Source: Roseinatronobacter bogoriensis DSM 18756
GTDB lineage: Bacteria > Pseudomonadota > Alphaproteobacteria > Rhodobacterales > Rhodobacteraceae
Length of the DNA: 64,000 bases
Assembly: GCF_004366635.1 (NCBI RefSeq)
Contig: NZ_SORN01000001.1
Span: 572,435-636,434, forward strand
Reading direction: 5' to 3'
In this document: one piece after another, positions 8,116 through 17,059 of the stretch
Layout: every line of letters begins with the position of its first letter
Numbering within the stretch: position 1 is the stretch's first letter
The notes under the pieces: model-generated
Told to the model about the DNA's origin: nothing
Database searches by the model: none
What the model saw: the letters and a program-made list of their open reading frames with translations, nothing else
Translations under genes and position numbers: made by a program

Positions 8116-9075
8116 ATGAATTATCTTGAATTTGAAAAACCATTGGCCGAAATCGAAGGCAAGGCCGCCGAATTGCGCGCCTTGAGCGTGGCCAACCCGG
8201 ATATGGATGTCGAACGCGAAGCGGCTGCCCTTGATGTGAAGGGGCAAAAACTGCTGGTTGACCTGTACCGCAACCTGACGCCGTGGCGCAAATGTCAGGT
8301 CGCGCGCCATCCCGACCGGCCCCATTGCCGCGACTATATCGAGGCGCTGTTTGACGAATTCACCCCCCTTGCCGGTGATCGCGGCTTTGCCGAAGATGAG
8401 GCTGTGATCGGGGGGCTTGGACGGCTGAAAGATCGCGCTGTGGTCGTTCTGGGGCAGGAAAAGGGCCATGACACGCAATCACGCCTGCGGCGTAATTTCG
8501 GCATGGCGCGGCCAGAGGGGTATCGCAAGGCTATCCGGCTGATGGATCTGGCGGATCGCTTTGGTTTGCCTGTGGTTACACTGGTTGACACGCCCGGCGC
8601 GTATCCGGGCAAAGGGGCTGAGGAGCGCGGACAGGCGGAAGCGATTGCGCGCTGCACGCAGAAATGCCTGTCGCTGGGGGTACCGCTGGTGTCGGTCATT
8701 ATCGGCGAGGGCGGATCGGGCGGGGCCGTGGCCTTTGCCACTGCCAACCGCATCGCCATGCTGGAACATTCGGTCTATTCCGTCATCTCGCCCGAGGGCT
8801 GCGCTTCGATCCTGTGGAAAGATGCCGAAAAGATGCGCGAAGCCGCCGAAGCGCTGCGCCTGACGGCGCAAGACCTCAAGAAGCTTGATGTCATCGACCG
8901 GATCATCCCCGAGCCGCTGGGCGGTGCGCAGCGCGATCGCGCGGCCATGATCAAGGCTGTGGGCGCTGCGATCAGGGCCATGCTCAAGGAACTCGACGGC
9001 AAGAAACCAGAAGAGTTGCGCCAGCACCGCCGGCAGAAATTCCTTGATATGGGTTCTAAAGGGTTGGCGGCTTAG
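8116..9075 (+). CDS. accA: Acetyl-CoA carboxylase carboxyltransferase subunit alpha
   Basis: 319 residues, the normal length of AccA. With AccD it moves the carboxyl group from biotinyl-AccB to acetyl-CoA to give malonyl-CoA, the first step of fatty acid synthesis, in the cytoplasm. The N-terminus MNYLEFEKPLAEIE, the segments DTPGAYPG and IGEGGSGGA in the crotonase-like core, and the C-terminal helical tail are typical. A GGAGG site precedes the ATG at 8116. It is monocistronic here; a copy of the dispersed repeat begins right at its stop codon. Confidence 0.97.
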   Translation: MNYLEFEKPLAEIEGKAAELRALSVANPDMDVEREAAALDVKGQKLLVDLYRNLTPWRKCQVARHPDRPHCRDYIEALFDEFTPLAGDRGFAEDEAVIGGLGRLKDRAVVVLGQEKGHDTQSRLRRNFGMARPEGYRKAIRLMDLADRFGLPVVTLVDTPGAYPGKGAEERGQAEAIARCTQKCLSLGVPLVSVIIGEGGSGGAVAFATANRIAMLEHSVYSVISPEGCASILWKDAEKMREAAEALRLTAQDLKKLDVIDRIIPEPLGGAQRDRAAMIKAVGAAIRAMLKELDGKKPEELRQHRRQKFLDMGSKGLAA

Positions 9076-9240
9076 CCGCGCAGCGTCGGGCCGCGGTGCG
9101 GCGATCCACGATTGGATCTGTAGCACTTTATGCCAGACAAATCCGCGCAAGATCAGATCTGTGCGCTGGTGGCAGTCCAATCGCCGTGCCGTGGGGGCGG
9201 CCCGCCGATGCGCGGCGGCGCTTTGCGCCTTGATTCCGCG
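9074..9240 (+). repeat. Dispersed intergenic repeat, copy 1
   Basis: About 167 bp that align along nearly their whole length with 16777-16942, with roughly four in five bases identical by eye. The 3' part can fold: CGCGG (9211-9215) with CCGCG (9236-9240), and inside it GGCGC (9217-9221) with GCGCC (9225-9229) around TTT. The inner stem differs from the other copies but still pairs. It begins at the accA stop and has no coding potential I recognise. Confidence 0.85.
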
Positions 9241-9448
9241 CTGCTGAGCGCCAGCTTGATCCCGCTTACAAAGCCATCACAATGTCGCAGTCCAGATGAA
9301 AACCTCTCCGCGCACAGAAGCAGAGGCGATTCGTCACAACGGGCACAGGAAGAGCCGCCCGCCGCCGCGTCGCTTCGCTGTTCAAACGTGATTTGCACTG
9401 CGCAGCCTGACATGTCACGATCACAGCATTAATGGCAGGCCAGATGTA
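9076..9448. other. Non-coding stretch between accA and the DUF1800 gene
   Basis: 373 bp. The first 165 bp are copy 1 of the dispersed repeat. The remaining 200 bp hold no gene or clear terminator that I can support. Any promoter of the DUF1800/DUF1501 operon should lie in the last 100 bp, but no hexamer pair stands out. Confidence 0.6.
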
Positions 9449-10810
9449 ATGATTTCAGAACATACGCTTGCGGCCATCCGTTTCGGGGCCGGATTGGGAG
9501 GCGGGCATAGTTCAGCGCTGGATGGTGCAGCTCTGTTAGACAGTTTGCACCCGGAACTTTCATCACCCGATCATGCCGCAACCAGTTGGGACATCAGACG
9601 CGCCCGCGCGCTGGAACGGCGTATGATCAATCGCGCGCTGCGCGAGGATCAGGACCCAGCCCTGTCCGCCCGCCTGCAAGAGATCAACCGCAAGGATCGT
9701 GACGAAAGTTTTGCCGAATTGCGCGCCATGATGGCGCGGCTGGCCTATGCCCCCACTGGCTTTGCCGAACGTCTGTTGCGGTTCTGGGCCAATCATTTTG
9801 CCGCCCAGCGGCGCGGTGGGGTCATGCGCGCAGGGCGTCCCGCGCTGATCGAAGAGGCGCTCCGGCCCAATATCACCGGCTCTTTTCAATCGCTGCTGCG
9901 CGCGGCGGTGCTGCACCCTGTCATGTTGGTCTATCTGGATCAGACAGTGTCAGTCGGTCCCTTCAGCCGGGTGGGGCGCAGGCGCGGGCGTGGCCTGAAC
10001 GAGAATATGGCCCGCGAAGTGCTGGAACTGCATACACTGGGCAGTGCAGGTGGGTATACGCAATCCGATGTCACAGAATTTGCCCGGCTTCTGACAGGAC
10101 TGTCCGTCTCGCTGGAAAAAGGGTTCACCTTCGAGCCGCGCATCGCAGAGCCGGGACTTATCGAAATCTTTGGCAAACGCTATGGCGGCAGGCCCATGAC
10201 GCTGGGCCATATCACCGAATTTCTGGATGATCTGGCGCTGCGACCGGAAACGGCGCAGCATCTGGCCAGCAAGCTGGCGCGCCATTTCATCAGTGACACC
10301 CCTGACCCGCAACTTGTGGCGCATATGGCGGCCAGTTATCTGCATGGCAGCGGTAATCTGATGGCGCTGTATCGCGCGATGCTGGAACATCCGGCGGCAT
10401 GGGACGCGCCTTTGTCAAAGGCCCGCGCGCCCTTCGAGGTGATGGCCGCATCCATCCGCGCGTTGAACCTGCCCCGCGAGATGTTGAGCGAGATGTCCAC
10501 CCGCGAGACCCGTGTTTTTTTTGCGCGTCCGCTGGAAGCAATGGGAGAGCCGTTTGACCAGGTGCCAAGCCCCGCAGGCTATGGCGAAGATGCTGCCTAT
10601 TGGGTCACCCCGCAGGGGCTGGCGGCACGGATCGACTGGGCCATGGCGCTGGCGCAGCGCGTGCCCGCAGCGCCGGACCCGCGCGACTTCGTCGATATCG
10701 CGATGGCCGATGCGGCCAGCGACACGCTGCGCCGCGCCGCCAGCGGGGCCGAGACGCGCGTTCAAGGTGTCGGGCTGATCCTGTCCGCCCCGGAATTCAA
10801 CCGCAGGTAA
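9449..10810 (+). CDS. DUF1800 domain protein
   Basis: 453 residues matching the DUF1800 family: an N-terminal helix with FGxG (IRFGAGLGGG), a middle block with FWANHFA, and the segment ENMAREVLELHTLG that is the most conserved part of the family. Its function is not known. Members are regularly encoded next to a DUF1501 protein, as here (9 bp downstream), suggesting joint work, perhaps on a secreted or surface polymer; that is inference. No clear signal peptide is visible, in contrast to the partner. The ATG at 9449 has only a weak ribosome site. Confidence 0.9.
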   Translation: MISEHTLAAIRFGAGLGGGHSSALDGAALLDSLHPELSSPDHAATSWDIRRARALERRMINRALREDQDPALSARLQEINRKDRDESFAELRAMMARLAYAPTGFAERLLRFWANHFAAQRRGGVMRAGRPALIEEALRPNITGSFQSLLRAAVLHPVMLVYLDQTVSVGPFSRVGRRRGRGLNENMAREVLELHTLGSAGGYTQSDVTEFARLLTGLSVSLEKGFTFEPRIAEPGLIEIFGKRYGGRPMTLGHITEFLDDLALRPETAQHLASKLARHFISDTPDPQLVAHMAASYLHGSGNLMALYRAMLEHPAAWDAPLSKARAPFEVMAASIRALNLPREMLSEMSTRETRVFFARPLEAMGEPFDQVPSPAGYGEDAAYWVTPQGLAARIDWAMALAQRVPAAPDPRDFVDIAMADAASDTLRRAASGAETRVQGVGLILSAPEFNRR

Positions 10811-10819
10811 GGGGCAAGA

Positions 10820-12031
10820 ATGAGACATAGACCCGACCGCCGTGCTTTCCTCTCGCGCAGCCTTGCGCTGGGCTGTTCGCTTGCAGCAAGCCCGCTGATC
10901 ACCCCCATTGCCCTTGCGGGCGGGCCGGGTGACAACCGCCTTGTTGTCATCATTTTGCGCGGCGCAATGGATGGTCTGGACCTGTTGCGCCCAGTGGGTG
11001 ACCCGCATCTGGCCGCCCTGCGTCCGCATGTGTTTGGCGCGCCCGCCGATGTACCGGGGCTGGCGCTGGATAATTTCTTTGCTCTGCACCCCGCGCTGGA
11101 CGGGCTGCTGCCGCTGTGGCAGGCGGGCGAGCTGGCTTTTGTGCCCGCCACTTCAACCCCTTACCGCGACCGGCGCAGCCATTTTGACGGGCAGGATCAC
11201 CTTGAAGCGGGAACCGCCGGTCAATTGCCGCCCGCGCTGTCGCGCGATGGCTGGCTGAACCGCTTGCTGACGCTGCTGCCGGGGGCGGATGCACGCACGG
11301 CCTTTGCGGTTGGGCGCGAACGCATGCTGATCCTTGAAGGCACCGCGCCCATGACCCAATGGGAACCCGGAACTGACCTGAGCCTTAGCCCGCAAAGCCG
11401 CCTGCTATTGTCCCACCTGTTTCAGGCCGACCCACTCTTTGCACAGGCGGGCCAGACCGCGTTGGATATGACGGGTGCAACACTGGCTGAGCTTCCAGAC
11501 GATGAGATGGGCAGCATGATGGCACAGACCAGCGCAGGCGATGCGGACGGTCTGGCCGCCTATATCGCCCGGCAAATGCTGGGTGAAACGCGGATTGCCA
11601 GCTTTTCCCTGTCGGGGTGGGATACGCATCACGCCCAACCCCGCGCGATCCTGCCCGCACTTGCGCGGTTGCAATCGGCAATCCTGACACTGCGCGCGGG
11701 GCTGGGGCCGGTCTGGGGCAAGACAACTGTTCTGGCGATGACTGAATTCGGGCGGACATTGCGTGAAAATGGCTCTCGTGGGACGGATCATGGCACAGGC
11801 GGTGCGATGCTGCTGGCAGGTGGCGCGATCCGGGGCGGTCGTATGATCGGGGGCTGGCCGGGGCTGGCAGAGGCTGACATGTATGCGGGCCGCGACCTGA
11901 TGCCGCTGCGCGATATCCGCGCCTATTCGGCCTGGGCCATGCGTGACCTGTTCGGGTTGCGCGCCTCCGATGTCGCGCAGGTAGTGTTTCCCGCGCTGGA
12001 TATGGGCGAGTCGCCGGGATTGCTGCTATAG
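10820..12031 (+). CDS. DUF1501 domain protein with Tat signal
   Basis: 403 residues. The N-terminus has a twin-arginine signal (DRRAFLSRSLALG, then a hydrophobic run), so it should be exported folded, probably with a cofactor or metal. The body matches DUF1501, related to the alkaline phosphatase/sulfatase superfamily; conserved points are GAMDGLD near the N-terminus, the segment YRDRRSHFDGQDHLE, and TEFGRTLRENGSRGTDHGTG near the C-terminus. Reaction unknown. It follows the DUF1800 gene in the same operon. Its last 6 bp overlap the convergent YhaN gene. Confidence 0.9.
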   Translation: MRHRPDRRAFLSRSLALGCSLAASPLITPIALAGGPGDNRLVVIILRGAMDGLDLLRPVGDPHLAALRPHVFGAPADVPGLALDNFFALHPALDGLLPLWQAGELAFVPATSTPYRDRRSHFDGQDHLEAGTAGQLPPALSRDGWLNRLLTLLPGADARTAFAVGRERMLILEGTAPMTQWEPGTDLSLSPQSRLLLSHLFQADPLFAQAGQTALDMTGATLAELPDDEMGSMMAQTSAGDADGLAAYIARQMLGETRIASFSLSGWDTHHAQPRAILPALARLQSAILTLRAGLGPVWGKTTVLAMTEFGRTLRENGSRGTDHGTGGAMLLAGGAIRGGRMIGGWPGLAEADMYAGRDLMPLRDIRAYSAWAMRDLFGLRASDVAQVVFPALDMGESPGLLL

Positions 12032-15000
12032 CGCGGTCAGGTCATGCAACTGCACATCGCCACAAGCCCGCTGCGCAATCTCGCACAGATGGGCGTGATG
12101 CGTCAGATAGATCACCTGCCCATGCTGCGCCATCTGCGCCAGCATCCTGAAGGCCGCTTCGGCGCGCGTGTCATCAAATGTTTCCATGATGTCATCAGCG
12201 ATGAAGGGAACGCTGGGGCGCGTGGTGGCAAGTTCCAGATAGCCCGCGGCCCGCAACGCCAGATATAGCTGAAACCGCGTGCCTTTGGACAAGGTATCCA
12301 CCGGTTTGCCTGCGCCATTCGCATGTTGTGCGATCAGAACCTCGCCCCGCCCGTCGGGTTGGGTGGAAAGCCCGGTATAGCGACCGGCGGTAAGCATGGC
12401 GAAAGCATCTGCCGCGCGTCCCATCATGGCAGAACGATGCGTGTCCCGATAAAGCCGCAGCGCCTGTTCCACGGCAATCACGCCTGCCTGTCGCGCCATG
12501 AATTGGGCAGCCTCATCCTTGATCTGCAACAGTAGCGTCTGGCGCTCTGCATCCAGCCGCGCTGCCGCGCCGTCATGACCGGTGCTTTCCATCGCTTTCT
12601 CTGCCTGGGCCAGTTCGGCATAGGCTGTGCGCAGCGCCTCGTCCTGTGCGTCCAGCGTGGCGGCCAGTGTTGCAGCTTCGGCATTGGCCAGATCCGGGTC
12701 GAGCGCCGCCAGCCGCGCGATTTCTGGCGCCGGATCGGTGACGCGCAGATGCGCTGCCAGATCGTGGCGCAGTGCGGAAATTTCCTCAGCCAACTCCTGC
12801 GCGCGGTTGATGGCCTCGATCTGCTGTGCAATCTGGGCAAGTGAATCTGTGCCGAAATGCGCTTGTAATGGGGCGATGGCGCTGGCAAGCCGTGCTTGAC
12901 GCTGGGCCAGATCATCCAGCCGGTTTTGCGCGCGCGCAGCTTCCGCCTGCAACCGTGCGCGGGTGGCCTCGGTTTCCTGTGCCTGCTTCAACCGCTGGCG
13001 CAGCTTCGGCCACAAGACCATGACATCGGGCGCAGGGTCTTCGTTCAAGTGCTGTGCAATCTGTGACAGTTCGGCATGAAAGCTGTTGATATCCTCTTCA
13101 ATGCGGGCAATCCGGCGGTTCAGCGTTTCTGCCTGTGGGGCAAGTGCTGACAAATCTGTGACCACCGCCAGATGAGCACGCATCTCGGCTGGTGTGGGTG
13201 CAGGGGTGCCGATCCAGCTTGTGGCACACAGCTTGTCCCATTCGGCTTGCCATGCCTCACGTTCGGCTTGGGCCTTGTTCAAGGCGGCTTGACGCGCTTC
13301 AAGCTCGCGCCGCAATCGCGCCGCCTGCCGCATCCCTTCCGCTGCCGCAAGAACCGCCTCTGCCTCGGCCAGAAGGGTTGCATAATCTGCCTCCCGCATC
13401 TCTCGGCCCAAGCCCTTCAGTGCAGCGCAAAGCGCTATTCCAGCCTCACGCAACCTGTCTTGCAAGGCGTGTTGTGCCGCTTGTGCTGCCTGCAAGGCGG
13501 CATCGGCGTCAAGGGCCTTGTCGCGACGTGCCAGCCAGTCGATCAGGTCTGCAATGCTGCGGCTATCCTCCGTGACCCCAAGCCTGCCCCATAGCGCGCG
13601 TACGCCGTCCTGCATTCGGGTAACTTGCTGATCTGCGGCTTTGCAGTGCTGTTCCGCCAGTGCAAGGGCGGCCTGTTCCTGTTGCAGCACCGCCAGCCGT
13701 TCTGCCACGCGCGCCTGTTCCAGTTGTGCGGCCCCAAGCGCATCATCCGCGCGCATTGCGGCTTCGAACGCCTTTGCACTGGTTTTGGTCATGGTCGCCA
13801 GATGCTTTTGCCATGCAGCATCGCGGGCTGCGCGTGTTGCAGCCGCATCCCCCGCGCTGACGGGGTCCGCGCGGCCAAGCTCTGCCTCCAGCCGCGCGAC
13901 GACAGCTTGCAATCGGGTCAAGTCTGCCCGCGCATCCCGCGCGTCGCGCATGGCCTGCGTCAAGGCGCTGTCCTGCGCGCGCAGGCTGTCAGGGCAAGGC
14001 AGGTCCAACGCGGCGAGCTGCGCGGCATCGCCGTGCCACGGGACAAGCGCTGCAAGGGTACGTTCAAGGCCGCCCTTTGCGGTTTCCAATGCTGCGGCAG
14101 CATCGGCCTTGGCGCGCGAAAGGTCAGCGCGGCGCAACTCCTCAACCAGCGGGGCAAGGCGCGCAAGGGCGGTTTCGTCAAGCGGGGCCTCATTATGCAA
14201 GGCTTGCATCCCTGCTTGGGCCTTGTCCAACTCTGTCTGTGCGGTTTTTTCGGCATTAAGCAGAACAGCATGCGTTTCAATCAGGTCCGACAGGCGCTGG
14301 CTGACATTCGGGGCGAGAACCGCCTGTGCGGCGGTCACATCGGGTCGCTCCAGCCGGTCTGCAAGCCGTGTCATTCGTGCGTGCAACTCTGCCAGTTCAT
14401 CACGTCGTTTCGGCAAGTCGGCTTGCTGACGCGAGATGGCACCGAATTGCCCTTCGAGGATGTCCAGTCGTGGAAGAACCGCCAAAGCTGCCGGATCATC
14501 CTTCAATTGCGCCAATGCGCGCGCGGCTTCGGCCTTGGCCTGTGTGATCTCTGGCAGCAGGGCGGCAAGCTCTGCCTCTTCGCGCATCCAGTCGGGCAAG
14601 TCCTTGCGCCAGTCTGCGGGAAGCGGTTGCGCAGCGGGCAGATCTGCCAGACGCGCTTGCAGTTTTTGCATCCGCGCCAGCATTGGGGCTGCATCCAGAT
14701 CTCGGCGCAACAGTTCTAGTTTTGCTTGTGTCTGCGACCTGCGCGCGGCGGCATCGCGATACCCGGCCTCGGCCTGCGCATGTGCCTGTGTCAGTTTGCG
14801 CCATGCGCTGACCTGCAAATCAACCGCTTTGCGCTGTGCCGTTAGGTCATTCAGCCGTGTTTTCAACTCGGCAAGCCGGTGTTTGCGCCCCGCTGGCTTG
14901 AACCATTTGGCCCCCTCTTCATGCAGCGCGCGCAAGGCCTCGCTCAGCTCTGTCAGCCCGGCACTGGCCGAGAACAGCAACTGCCCCAAATCACCCTTGC

Positions 15001-15427
15001 TGTCCAGAATACTCTCACCGCCTGTTTCCAACGTGTCGTCATCGAGCGAGAACATTGTGGTATAGGCATCGCGGTCCAACCCGCCAAGCGCTGCGCCCAG
15101 ACTGGCCTCTGCCAAGGGCGCCTCGGTCGCGGCATCCAGCAATGTATTCGTGCTGCCCTTCAGCCGCGCGATGGACAGCGTGCCACCTGAGTGGGATATT
15201 TCGCCCTCAATGCGCAAGCTGCGGTTGTCGTGAAGGAAATTATAGGATGTCCGTGTCGGTATTCCGAACAGCAGGTCCAGCCATGCCGAAAACAGCGTGG
15301 ATTTGCCTGCCTCGTTCGGCCCATAGACCACATGCAGATCAGACGTTCCGGCAGATGGACGCGCGAACACCACTGAGGTGTCGGTGAAATGCCCGTAGCG
15401 CACCAGCCCCAGCCTGTCGATCCGCAT
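12026..15427 (-). CDS. YhaN-type AAA ATPase, SbcC/Rad50-like
   Basis: 1,133 residues with Rad50-like layout: an N-terminal ATPase half with Walker A GPNEAGKST (about residues 37-45), long Ala/Gln/Glu-rich coiled coil from about 190 to 980, and the C-terminal half with LSKGTRFQLYLALR (signature) and the VPFIADDIMETFDD Walker B region. The AVVIYGPNEAGKS-type N-terminus and the downstream position to a phosphoesterase match the YhaN family, thought to act with YhaO on DNA ends. The start is 1 bp inside the phosphoesterase stop (TGATG), so the two are co-translated. Clearly distinct in size and partner from classical SbcC. Confidence 0.87.
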   Translation of the reverse strand: MRIDRLGLVRYGHFTDTSVVFARPSAGTSDLHVVYGPNEAGKSTLFSAWLDLLFGIPTRTSYNFLHDNRSLRIEGEISHSGGTLSIARLKGSTNTLLDAATEAPLAEASLGAALGGLDRDAYTTMFSLDDDTLETGGESILDSKGDLGQLLFSASAGLTELSEALRALHEEGAKWFKPAGRKHRLAELKTRLNDLTAQRKAVDLQVSAWRKLTQAHAQAEAGYRDAAARRSQTQAKLELLRRDLDAAPMLARMQKLQARLADLPAAQPLPADWRKDLPDWMREEAELAALLPEITQAKAEAARALAQLKDDPAALAVLPRLDILEGQFGAISRQQADLPKRRDELAELHARMTRLADRLERPDVTAAQAVLAPNVSQRLSDLIETHAVLLNAEKTAQTELDKAQAGMQALHNEAPLDETALARLAPLVEELRRADLSRAKADAAAALETAKGGLERTLAALVPWHGDAAQLAALDLPCPDSLRAQDSALTQAMRDARDARADLTRLQAVVARLEAELGRADPVSAGDAAATRAARDAAWQKHLATMTKTSAKAFEAAMRADDALGAAQLEQARVAERLAVLQQEQAALALAEQHCKAADQQVTRMQDGVRALWGRLGVTEDSRSIADLIDWLARRDKALDADAALQAAQAAQHALQDRLREAGIALCAALKGLGREMREADYATLLAEAEAVLAAAEGMRQAARLRRELEARQAALNKAQAEREAWQAEWDKLCATSWIGTPAPTPAEMRAHLAVVTDLSALAPQAETLNRRIARIEEDINSFHAELSQIAQHLNEDPAPDVMVLWPKLRQRLKQAQETEATRARLQAEAARAQNRLDDLAQRQARLASAIAPLQAHFGTDSLAQIAQQIEAINRAQELAEEISALRHDLAAHLRVTDPAPEIARLAALDPDLANAEAATLAATLDAQDEALRTAYAELAQAEKAMESTGHDGAAARLDAERQTLLLQIKDEAAQFMARQAGVIAVEQALRLYRDTHRSAMMGRAADAFAMLTAGRYTGLSTQPDGRGEVLIAQHANGAGKPVDTLSKGTRFQLYLALRAAGYLELATTRPSVPFIADDIMETFDDTRAEAAFRMLAQMAQHGQVIYLTHHAHLCEIAQRACGDVQLHDLTAL

Positions 15428-16641
15428 CAGCCTTGCCCCCGCAACCGCTCTAGTACTTCGGACAGGCCGGTTTGCATGGTGGCAAGGTCAAGGTCCGAAA
15501 CTGCATCGCGTGCCTCTGGGGGCAAGGCGGCTTCGAGATCGCGCCGCAAGCCCTCCAGCGCCTGCGCATAGGCATCACTGGGGCGAATATCGCTCTCAAT
15601 CAGCCCGGCGAGCGCCCCAAGCGCGCCAGCGACTGGTGCGCGCGCGCCCAGATCGAGAACCAGCTTTTCGACCCAGACCCCGCCCAGATTTTTCGCCATC
15701 TCCTGTGCTTCGGCCTGTGCAAGATCGCGGTCGCGCAGCAGGCGCGGTGCCAGTGGTGTGTCACCTTGCAGACGCAAGCGCGCGACAAGATGCGGGCATG
15801 GCAGGCGCGCCGTGTCCAGCGCCTGTTCCATAGCGCCTTGCAGGTCGCGCCATTCCTCAACCCCGGTCAGATCAACCTTGACCTGCGCAAAGCCCGCGAC
15901 AGATACGATGCGCGGCTCAAGCGATATTTGCCCCGCATCATCCACCTGCACCAGTGTCACACTGCCCGCGCCCGGCTCGCCTATGTCGCGGCCCTGTGGA
16001 ATACCGGGCATGACGACACAGGTTTGGCCCGGATATTCGGCGCGTTTGTGAATATGGCCAAGCGCCCAATAGTCAAACCCGCTAGCCTGAAGGTCGGACA
16101 GGGCGCAGGGTGCGTAAGGGTCGTGCCCTGCCGCCCCGTTGAGCGAGGTATGCATCAGCCCGATATTCAACGCATCGGGTTCGGGGGGGCGGTATTTTGG
16201 CAGCAGGCTTTCGGGTGCGTGCGGGTCGCGGAAGCTTAGCCCGTGAATCGCGATCCGGGTGGTGCCATGCGAGAGGGTTTCCACCCCGGCCCTGCCATCG
16301 AAAACATGAGTGTTTGGTGGCGGGGTCAATTCACGGCTGATCTGTGACATAGCGTCGTGATTGCCCCGAATGATGAAGGCGCGAATGCCCGCAGCGTCCA
16401 ACCGTGCGAGTTCTGCCGCCAGAAATCGCGCGGTTTTCATGCTGGTCTGACTGCCGTCATATAGATCACCGGCGATCAGCAGCGCGTTCACGCGTTCGGA
16501 CAGGCACAGGTCGATGATATTGCGCAAGGTGCTGCGAGAGGCATCCGCGATCAGTTCCGCCAGATCAGGGTCGCGCAGCGCAAGGCTGCGCAGCGGGCTG
16601 TCAAGATGCAGATCAGCAGTGTGAATGAAGCGGAATGCCAT
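15427..16641 (-). CDS. YhaO-type metallophosphoesterase, SbcD/Mre11-like nuclease
   Basis: 404 residues from the ATG at 16641, where the protein begins MAFRFIHTADLHLDSPL, the first metal motif DxH of the family. Other metal-site motifs follow: GDLYDG, RGNHD and GHIHK. These are the marks of Mre11/SbcD nucleases. The C-terminal part (about 290-404) would bind the ATPase partner. The frame runs 171 bp further upstream, but that stretch has no phosphoesterase character and I reject it. It is first in a two-gene operon with the YhaN gene. The likely role is processing of DNA ends or hairpins; the specific substrate is unknown. Confidence 0.88.
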   Translation of the reverse strand: MAFRFIHTADLHLDSPLRSLALRDPDLAELIADASRSTLRNIIDLCLSERVNALLIAGDLYDGSQTSMKTARFLAAELARLDAAGIRAFIIRGNHDAMSQISRELTPPPNTHVFDGRAGVETLSHGTTRIAIHGLSFRDPHAPESLLPKYRPPEPDALNIGLMHTSLNGAAGHDPYAPCALSDLQASGFDYWALGHIHKRAEYPGQTCVVMPGIPQGRDIGEPGAGSVTLVQVDDAGQISLEPRIVSVAGFAQVKVDLTGVEEWRDLQGAMEQALDTARLPCPHLVARLRLQGDTPLAPRLLRDRDLAQAEAQEMAKNLGGVWVEKLVLDLGARAPVAGALGALAGLIESDIRPSDAYAQALEGLRRDLEAALPPEARDAVSDLDLATMQTGLSEVLERLRGQG

Positions 16642-17059
16642 GACGCGACTGTGCAACGCACAGGCGAGGGCCGCAAGGGGTATGCTGCACGCTCTGGCCG
16701 TGCCCAATATGGCTGTACGGTTGCCTGAAAGCGGCAGCTTGGCGGGACAAAGGAGACATAGAGGAGCCGGGTGCAAAGCCGCGTAGCGTCGGGCCGCGGT
16801 GCGGCGATCCAAGGCTTGCTCTGTAGCGCTTTATGCTGGCCAAGTCCCTGAAAGATCAGATCGTTGCGCTGGGGGCAGCCAAATCGCCGTGCCGTGGGGG
16901 CGGCCCGGCGATGCGCGGTGGGCTGACGCCCTTGAATCCGCGCCAGTCAAAGACTGCAACACCCTCGAAGCTGTCATTGTATAGCTTTTGTCAGGTGGCG
17001 AACACGAGCTAACCAGCCGCAACGCCGCCATAGTGCTCTGGTGACTGCATTGCTCCGTG
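16642..17059. other. Non-coding stretch between YhaO-type gene and cobT
   Basis: 418 bp between two minus-strand genes. It must hold the promoter of the yhaO-yhaN operon near 16650-16770 and any terminator of cobT near 17000-17059, though I see no strong hairpin with a U-tract. Copy 2 of the dispersed repeat fills 16777-16942. Confidence 0.6.
16777..16942 (+). repeat. Dispersed intergenic repeat, copy 2
   Basis: About 166 bp, in the same orientation as copy 1 and aligned with it from end to end with few gaps. The foldable 3' part is CGCGG (16914-16918) with CCGCG (16938-16942), enclosing GGGC (16920-16923) with GCCC (16928-16931) around TGAC. Compared with copy 1 the inner stem sequence changes on both sides and still pairs. 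It lies between two genes of the opposite strand. Confidence 0.85.

Noticed and set aside
13625..14719. Long plus-strand frame (364 codons) opposite the YhaN-type gene
   Set aside because: It is antisense to a clear coiled-coil ATPase gene in GC-rich DNA; the product is Cys/Arg/Gln-rich with no family character.
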